From JANNUT01 sp046331425 (lineage in GTDB: Bacteria; Acidobacteriota; Polarisedimenticolia; J045), in contig JAXLQU010000002.1 in the NCBI GenBank assembly GCA_046331425.1, forward strand, positions 62,001 to 126,000: DNA of 64,000 nucleotides, given 5' to 3'. Position 1 is the first letter of the stretch. Every line of letters starts with the position of its first letter. Both the position numbers and the translations under genes were made by a program. Below the pieces are notes generated by a model. The model was not told where the DNA came from. It searched no databases and saw only the letters and a program-made list of their open reading frames with translations. This document shows positions 59,855-64,000 of the stretch, in pieces.

Positions 59855-60867
59855 GAGCGATTCGCGCTGATCGGTCGATGGACGAACGAGTCCATCAGCC
59901 GGATCAGTTCTTTGATGCCCTGGCCGCTGGCCGATGAGATTTCCACGATCGGCAGGTTTCTCTCATGCGCGGCGGCGCGTAGACGGTCCAGTCGGCGTCG
60001 ATCATCGAGTGCATCGAGCTTGGAGGCGACGATGAATCGTTCTCGTTCGGCAAGATCCGGGCTGTAGAGCGCCAACTCGCGTTCCAGAATTTCCAGGTCG
60101 TGTACCGGGTCGCGCTCGTTCCCGGACGAGACGTCGGACATCATCGCCAGTGCGCGACACCGTTCGACGTGCCGCAGGAATCGATCTCCCAGGCCGCGCC
60201 CTTCGTGCGCACCTTCGATCAGGCCAGGGATATCGGCAACCACAAAGCTGCGGTAATCGCCGGCATCGACCACGCCCAAGTGCGGAACCAGGGTGGTGAA
60301 GGGGTAATCGGCAACCTCCGGTTTCGCAGCACTGATACGAGAGATCAACGTGCTCTTTCCTGCATTTGGAAATCCAACCAGGCCGATATCGGCAAGCAGT
60401 TTCATCACCAACTTGACGTCGAGTACCTCGCCCGGCTCGCCCGGCTGTGCAAATCGAGGCGACTGCCGAACGGAGGTCGAGAAGTGGGCGTTTCCTTTAC
60501 CGCCTCGCCCTCCGCGTGCCACTTCCCAGCGCTGACCTTCCTCCACCAGGTCTGCAAGCAGGCGGACGCCGTCGATGTCGAACGCCTGCGTGCCGAGCGG
60601 TACGAAGAGAACAAGGTCGCGACCATCCCGTCCATGGCGATTGCTGCTCTCGCCGTGCCCGCCAGGCTCCGCGTCGTAGTGCTTCTTGTGGCGATATCGA
60701 AGCAGCGTGTTCTCGCGACTGGTTGCTTCGAGGATGACCGATCCACCCTTGCCACCATCGCCGCCTGCCGGTCCGCCCCGAGGGACAAACTTCTCTCGGC
60801 GCCACGCGATCATCCCCCGGCCGCCGTCACCGGCGCTGAGTTTCAGCGTGACTTCGTCGATGAACAT
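59851..60867 (-). CDS. obg: GTPase ObgE/CgtA
   Basis: 338 residues. The glycine-rich OBG fold occupies the first ~155 (SAGDGGRGMIAWRREKFVPRGGPAGGDGGKGGSVI). The G domain has G1 GFPNAGKST, G2 DYPFTTLVP, G3 DIPGLIEGAHEGRGLGDRFLRH, G4-like ASKLDALDD and G5 ISSASGQGI. It helps 50S assembly and the stringent response. The variable C-terminal domain is short. The gene lies about 100 bases downstream of rpmA. Confidence 0.95.
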   Translation of the reverse strand: MFIDEVTLKLSAGDGGRGMIAWRREKFVPRGGPAGGDGGKGGSVILEATSRENTLLRYRHKKHYDAEPGGHGESSNRHGRDGRDLVLFVPLGTQAFDIDGVRLLADLVEEGQRWEVARGGRGGKGNAHFSTSVRQSPRFAQPGEPGEVLDVKLVMKLLADIGLVGFPNAGKSTLISRISAAKPEVADYPFTTLVPHLGVVDAGDYRSFVVADIPGLIEGAHEGRGLGDRFLRHVERCRALAMMSDVSSGNERDPVHDLEILERELALYSPDLAERERFIVASKLDALDDRRRLDRLRAAAHERNLPIVEISSASGQGIKELIRLMDSFVHRPISANRS

Positions 60868-60967
60868 CGTGTGATCTGGACGCGTGAGGAGCGCCGCTGC
60901 GAGAAGGAGTACGGCGATCGGCGGAGCGGACGGCGACCCGGGCGATCAAGCCCAGGTCGCGGGCTGG

Positions 60968-61228
60968 TCAAGCCTGTGCCGACTCGACCGTGACGTACTT
61001 GCCGAGGCGTCCGCGGTCGCGGAAACGCACGGTGCCGTCGACGAGTGCGAACAGCGTGTCGTCGCTGCCGCGACCGACGCCGTCACCGGCCTTGATCGGG
61101 GTTCCGCGCTGACGGACCAGAATCGAACCAGCGCTGACGACCTGGCCGCCGTACCGCTTGGTACCGAGCCGCTGTGCGTGAGAGTCGCGACCGTTCTTGG
61201 ACGAGCCGCCTGCCTTTTTATGTGCCAT
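60968..61228 (-). CDS. rpmA: 50S ribosomal protein L27
   Basis: 86 residues, beginning MAHKKAGGSSKNGRDS with the tail that reaches the peptidyl-transferase centre, then RLGTKRYGGQVVSAGSILVRQRGT, GRGSDDTLFALVDGTVRF. It lies four bases after the L21 stop. Confidence 0.97.
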   Translation of the reverse strand: MAHKKAGGSSKNGRDSHAQRLGTKRYGGQVVSAGSILVRQRGTPIKAGDGVGRGSDDTLFALVDGTVRFRDRGRLGKYVTVESAQA

Positions 61229-61232
61229 GAGT

Positions 61233-61550
61233 TCAGCCTTCGATCGCGTCGATGTGAACCAACGTGTACCACTGACGATGGCCGCGCATCCTGCGATATG
61301 TCTTGTTCCTACGTTTCTTGAAAACCATCACCTTGCGATCGCGAAGCTCGTCGATGACCTGTCCGCGCACGACCGCACCGGTGAGCACCGGTGTGCCTAC
61401 CCGAACGCCCGCTTCCGAGCCGATCATCAGCACACGCTCGAACGTGACCGCCTCGCCCGCGGCCTTACCCAAGCGATCAACGCGGACATGGTCGCCAGGC
61501 GCAACCCGATATTGACGGCCACCGGCCGCGATAACTGCAAACGCGCTCAC
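61233..61550 (-). CDS. rplU: 50S ribosomal protein L21
   Basis: 105 residues from a GTG with GGGAGA upstream (the open frame runs five codons further). FAVIAAGGRQYRVAPGDHVRVDRL, VLTGAVVRGQVIDELRDRKVMVFKKRRNKTYRRMRGHRQWYTLVHIDAI is the standard L21 pattern with its RNA-binding basic loop. First gene of the operon, directly behind a consensus promoter. Confidence 0.96.
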   Translation of the reverse strand: MSAFAVIAAGGRQYRVAPGDHVRVDRLGKAAGEAVTFERVLMIGSEAGVRVGTPVLTGAVVRGQVIDELRDRKVMVFKKRRNKTYRRMRGHRQWYTLVHIDAIEG

Positions 61551-61580
61551 GGAAGTTTCTCCCAAACTGATGAGCCGAGG

Positions 61581-61609
61581 ATTCTAGGGGGGGCTCATGG
61601 GCCTGTCAA
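61581..61609 (-). promoter_or_regulatory. Promoter of rplU-rpmA-obg operon
   Basis: On the minus strand TTGACA, 17 bases, TAGAAT: a perfect -35, optimal spacing and a near-consensus -10, about 30 bases before the rplU start. The rest of the 257-base gap up to mglA shows no gene. Confidence 0.82.
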
Positions 61610-61807
61610 CGAAATCAATGCGGCGTCCGCGTGGGTCGAACCGATCGTCCAAGAACCGAGAAAACCGATGGCCCCGCCTCGCACGGCCTGGCCCGCGAGG
61701 CGGTTCAGGGGTCGCCAAATTCGCGAAAGCTGATCGAAAGTACCGCGCTTCTGGATACGCTCAGACCGGTTCAAGCCACCGTCGGCTCGAAGTCGTAACC
61801 CAGGCGG

Positions 61808-62401
61808 TCAGGCGGGAGTTCCCGCACGCAGACGGGTCAGCGCCTGCTTGGCGAGCGCCTTGAGGGTGTCCATCACGCCGACGCCCTGTGGGGCGATCGC
61901 CTCGAAAACAGGCTCATCCTTGACGCGCAATGCCCGTTCCAATTCCTCACGAGGCATCGCGGTCGGCAGGTCGCGTTTGTTGAGTTGCAACACATACGGG
62001 ATCGACTGGAAGTCGAGCCCGTTCTCTTTCAGGTTCAGCAATAGATTGCGCATCGACTCCATGTTGGCTTCGAAGCGCGGGGCCTGAGAGTCGGCCACGA
62101 ACGCGACGCCATCAGCACCGCGCAGGATCAGTTTGCGAGAGGCGTCGTAGAAGATCTGACCCGGCACCGTGTAGAGCTGGAATCGAGTTTGAAAACCGCG
62201 AATCGAACCGAGATTGAGCGGGAGTAGATCGAAGAACAGCGTCCGCTCACTCTCAGTCGCCAAGGAGACCATCTTGCCCTTGGCTTCATTGCCGGTGTTT
62301 TCGTAGATCCACTGCAGGTTGGTCGTCTTGCCCCCCAATCCGGGGCCGTAATAAACCAGCTTGCAAGTGATCTCGCGGTTCGCGTAGTTGATAAAAGGCA
62401 T
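61808..62401 (-). CDS. mglA: MglA-type small GTPase
   Basis: 197 residues of the Ras-like bacterial GTPase family. P-loop GPGLGGKTT (19-27), the MglA-typical switch region (TESERTLFFDLLPLNLG), TVPGQIFYDASRK in place of DxxG, and LQLNKRDLP as the base-recognition loop. In myxobacteria and Thermus it controls polarity and type IV pilus motility, turned off by MglB. It sits 12 bases after mglB, its GTPase-activating partner. Confidence 0.94.
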   Translation of the reverse strand: MPFINYANREITCKLVYYGPGLGGKTTNLQWIYENTGNEAKGKMVSLATESERTLFFDLLPLNLGSIRGFQTRFQLYTVPGQIFYDASRKLILRGADGVAFVADSQAPRFEANMESMRNLLLNLKENGLDFQSIPYVLQLNKRDLPTAMPREELERALRVKDEPVFEAIAPQGVGVMDTLKALAKQALTRLRAGTPA

Positions 62402-62413
62402 CGTCGGGGCTCG

Positions 62414-62905
62414 TCAGTTGAAGAGGGAATCGATGTCTTCGTCGGTGATTTCGGACAGCCCACCGGGGCCATCACTGCCGCCGCGTGGGTTCCGCGAGCG
62501 CGTCAGCATGTCGTTGAACACCGACTCCATTTCGGGAGTGATCTGTCGCACGCGTAAGCGCACCAGCCCAAGCGACGAACGCTCATCGAACGCTACCAAC
62601 AGGATCCCGACGTCGCCGACCGAGGAGAAGTAGAGGTGCTCGCTGTCCCCCTCGTGGTACATCGAACTGAAGGTCCGTTCTCCGATCATCCGCGCCAAAC
62701 CCTCGGTCGCCGCAACGTTCCCGGCGGCCAGCGAAGCCAGGGCCGTGCGATCGACGTCGGGTAACTCGCCGGTCGTGGTCAACGGCTGGCCATTGCGGTC
62801 GATCAGCGCGATGAAGCGCGCGTTCGCCTCTCGCAGCAGACGCTCCGCCAACCGCGTGATGCGGCGGAACTCCTCTTCATGAAGAATCAGATCGCTCACA
62901 CTCAT
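62414..62905 (-). CDS. mglB: MglB-type Roadblock/LC7 protein
   Basis: 163 residues from MSVSDLILHEEEF; the frame is open 42 codons further but that part has no family character. A Roadblock/LC7 domain (about 10-125: LIDRNGQPLTTTGELPDVDRTALASLAAGNVAATEGLARMIGE, YFSSVGDVGILLVAFDERSSLGLVRLRV) is followed by a C-terminal acidic tail (GLSEITDEDIDSLFN). MglB dimers are the GTPase-activating partner of MglA. Upstream of and co-directional with mglA. Confidence 0.9.
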   Translation of the reverse strand: MSVSDLILHEEEFRRITRLAERLLREANARFIALIDRNGQPLTTTGELPDVDRTALASLAAGNVAATEGLARMIGERTFSSMYHEGDSEHLYFSSVGDVGILLVAFDERSSLGLVRLRVRQITPEMESVFNDMLTRSRNPRGGSDGPGGLSEITDEDIDSLFN

Positions 62906-63041
62906 CGATGTGCCAAGCGCTCCGTGCCGGAGGGGTTCCGGCATGTGCGCGGAATGTAAGGCCCGGAAAGTGCCGCTGTCCATCGACGTTGTTCTTCGGC
63001 GGCACAAATCGGCCCAAACGCCTGTCTGCAAAGGACTCCAA

Positions 63042-63650
63042 CTAGTCGGAGAGGCTCCGGCGGCCCTCCAAAGCGCGGCTCAGTGTGAGCCCGTCGACGT
63101 AGTCCAGTTCACCCCCGACGGGCAGTCCGGTGGCAGGTCGTGATACCAAAACCCCCGATCCGGCGAGGAGGCGCGCCAGATAGAGCGCCGTCGCCTCCCC
63201 CTCGACGGTGGGGTTTGTTGCCAGGATCAACTCCCGGGTCTGGCCATCGGTGGCCCGTGCGATGAGAGGCTCGATTCGCAGCTGGTCAGGCCCGATCGCT
63301 TTCAGGGGCGAGATGGCGCCGCCGAGCACGTGGTAGAGCCCGCGATAGACGCCCGTGCGCTCGATCGCCGCCAAGTTGTCGGCCTGCTCGACCACGCAGA
63401 TCACGCTTCGGTCCCGTCGCGGGTCCTCGCACACGGCGCAGAGCTTCTTGACGGGGGCGAGGTTCCCGCAGACCGAACAGGGTCCGAGTGCATCCGGCAA
63501 TCCCGCGATGACCTCCGCCAGCAGCTTGGTGTCGGTCGCCGATTGGCGAATCAAATGAAACGCGATCCGTTGAGCGGACCGTCGTCCGATGCCAGGGAGC
63601 CGCGACAACAGCGCCACCACGCGCTCGACCGGCTCGGGCAGTTCGCTCAC
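63042..63650 (-). CDS. recR: Recombination mediator RecR
   Basis: 202 residues. Helix-hairpin-helix LPGIGRRSAQRIAFHL, zinc finger C-S-V-C ... C-A-V-C, and a Toprim domain (SVICVVEQADNLAAIERTGVYRGLYHVLGGAISPLKAIGPDQLRI, ILATNPTVEGEATALYLARLL). It loads RecA with RecO/RecF at gapped DNA. I use a GTG; a TTG five codons upstream inside the ybaB stop region is possible. It is four bases behind ybaB, the conserved dnaX-ybaB-recR order. Confidence 0.94.
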   Translation of the reverse strand: MSELPEPVERVVALLSRLPGIGRRSAQRIAFHLIRQSATDTKLLAEVIAGLPDALGPCSVCGNLAPVKKLCAVCEDPRRDRSVICVVEQADNLAAIERTGVYRGLYHVLGGAISPLKAIGPDQLRIEPLIARATDGQTRELILATNPTVEGEATALYLARLLAGSGVLVSRPATGLPVGGELDYVDGLTLSRALEGRRSLSD

Positions 63651-63654
63651 GCGA

Positions 63655-63969
63655 CTAGAGTCCAAAACCGGGAGGAAGTCCGAGTGAACCCATCATCGCT
63701 CCCATGCGCTTCTTGGTCTCGCTGTCGACCTTCTGACTTGCATCGCCGAACGCGGCGAGAATCAGGTCGGCGAGAATCTCAGGGTCTTTTTCTTCCATCA
63801 CCTCCGGTGCAATCGACAAGGCGATCAGGTTCTTGCTTCCGTCGAGTGTGACCTTCACCGCGCCGCCGCCCGCCGAACCATCAGCCTGCAGTGCAGCGAT
63901 CTCGGCCTGCATCTGTTCCTGAGCCTTCTGTGCCTTGGCCAACATCTTGTTGAGGTTTCCGGGAAACAC
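63655..63969 (-). CDS. YbaB/EbfC nucleoid-associated protein
   Basis: 104 residues from a GTG with AGGAGG eight bases upstream. Helical N-terminus (NLNKMLAKAQKAQEQMQAEIAAL), a beta hairpin (AVKVTLDGSKNLIALSIAPEVM) and helical C-terminus with DLILAAFGDA form the tweezer dimer that binds DNA. Adjacent to recR as in most bacteria. Confidence 0.93.
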   Translation of the reverse strand: MFPGNLNKMLAKAQKAQEQMQAEIAALQADGSAGGGAVKVTLDGSKNLIALSIAPEVMEEKDPEILADLILAAFGDASQKVDSETKKRMGAMMGSLGLPPGFGL

Positions 63970-63970
63970 G

Positions 63971-64000
63971 TCATTCCTCCTGCGAATTCAACGGTTGTCC
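63971..64000 (-). CDS. Possible 3' end of an upstream gene (dnaX expected)
   Basis: One frame ends ...GQPLNSQEE with a stop just before ybaB. Only nine residues are visible; the dnaX-ybaB-recR order seen in many genomes is the only reason to suggest DnaX. Confidence 0.2.
   Translation of the reverse strand, partial: GQPLNSQEE

Overview
The window is GC-rich, gene-dense bacterial chromosome from a Gram-negative organism. Evidence for an outer membrane is an OprO/OprP-type porin, a LapA/LapB-like protein and lipoproteins. MglA/MglB, thrombospondin type 3 repeats, DUF4215-like Cys-rich modules, two-component beta-propeller sensors and many large secreted proteins suggest an environmental, probably uncultured lineage near Acidobacteriota or the former Deltaproteobacteria. 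The sequence alone does not settle this. I see no rRNA, tRNA, insertion sequence, prophage or CRISPR array.

Layout. 1-9.7 kb: 5' end of a probable pyruvate dehydrogenase E1 alpha gene, a small membrane protein, two large secreted BNR/sortilin-type propeller proteins, a propeller sensor joined directly to a receiver domain, and a Crp-type regulator. 9.8-14.8 kb: DUF2237 protein, a SurA-N/DsbA-like thioredoxin protein, gpmI, algH/yqgE and a DmeF-type metal exporter. 15-20.8 kb: one 1933-residue subtilisin-like protease with many TSP3 repeats. 20.8-31.5 kb: a phosphate locus, with a two-component pair divergent from a phosphate-selective porin and pstSCAB-phoU, and 11-bp-phased Pho-box-like repeats upstream. 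31.6-37.2 kb: cytochrome c'-like protein, a frameshifted cytochrome c remnant, a secreted M1 peptidase, uppS, and an HTH/membrane-protein pair flanked by two matching operators. 37.3-43.2 kb: lipid kinase, an ACP / class II aldolase / fatty acyl-AMP ligase trio, then DUF47-pit. 43.2-46.2 kb: PadR with its partner membrane protein, a histone-deacetylase-like protein, a small membrane protein and a glutaredoxin with an in-frame UGA in its active site (probable selenoprotein).

46.2-52.9 kb holds a compact histidine operon. A consensus promoter drives an almost leaderless leader peptide with six consecutive His codons, followed by a terminator, then hisG-hisC-hisB-hisHF-hisAIE-hisD, in which each junction is a four-base start/stop overlap. 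HisH and HisF are fused, and so are HisA, HisI and HisE. 52.9-64 kb, mostly on the minus strand, holds a TSUP permease, a degenerate two-component protein, a cyclophilin-like protein, comF, a LapA-LapB-like fusion, and the housekeeping run rplU-rpmA-obg-nadD-rsfS-rlmH, with mglB-mglA and ybaB-recR beyond it.

The strongest leads are the selenocysteine glutaredoxin with a candidate bSECIS hairpin, the histidine attenuator, the His enzyme fusions, and a C-terminal module shared by the secreted proteins that ends in a G-x-S-x-G-x-x-R ... C-P signature.
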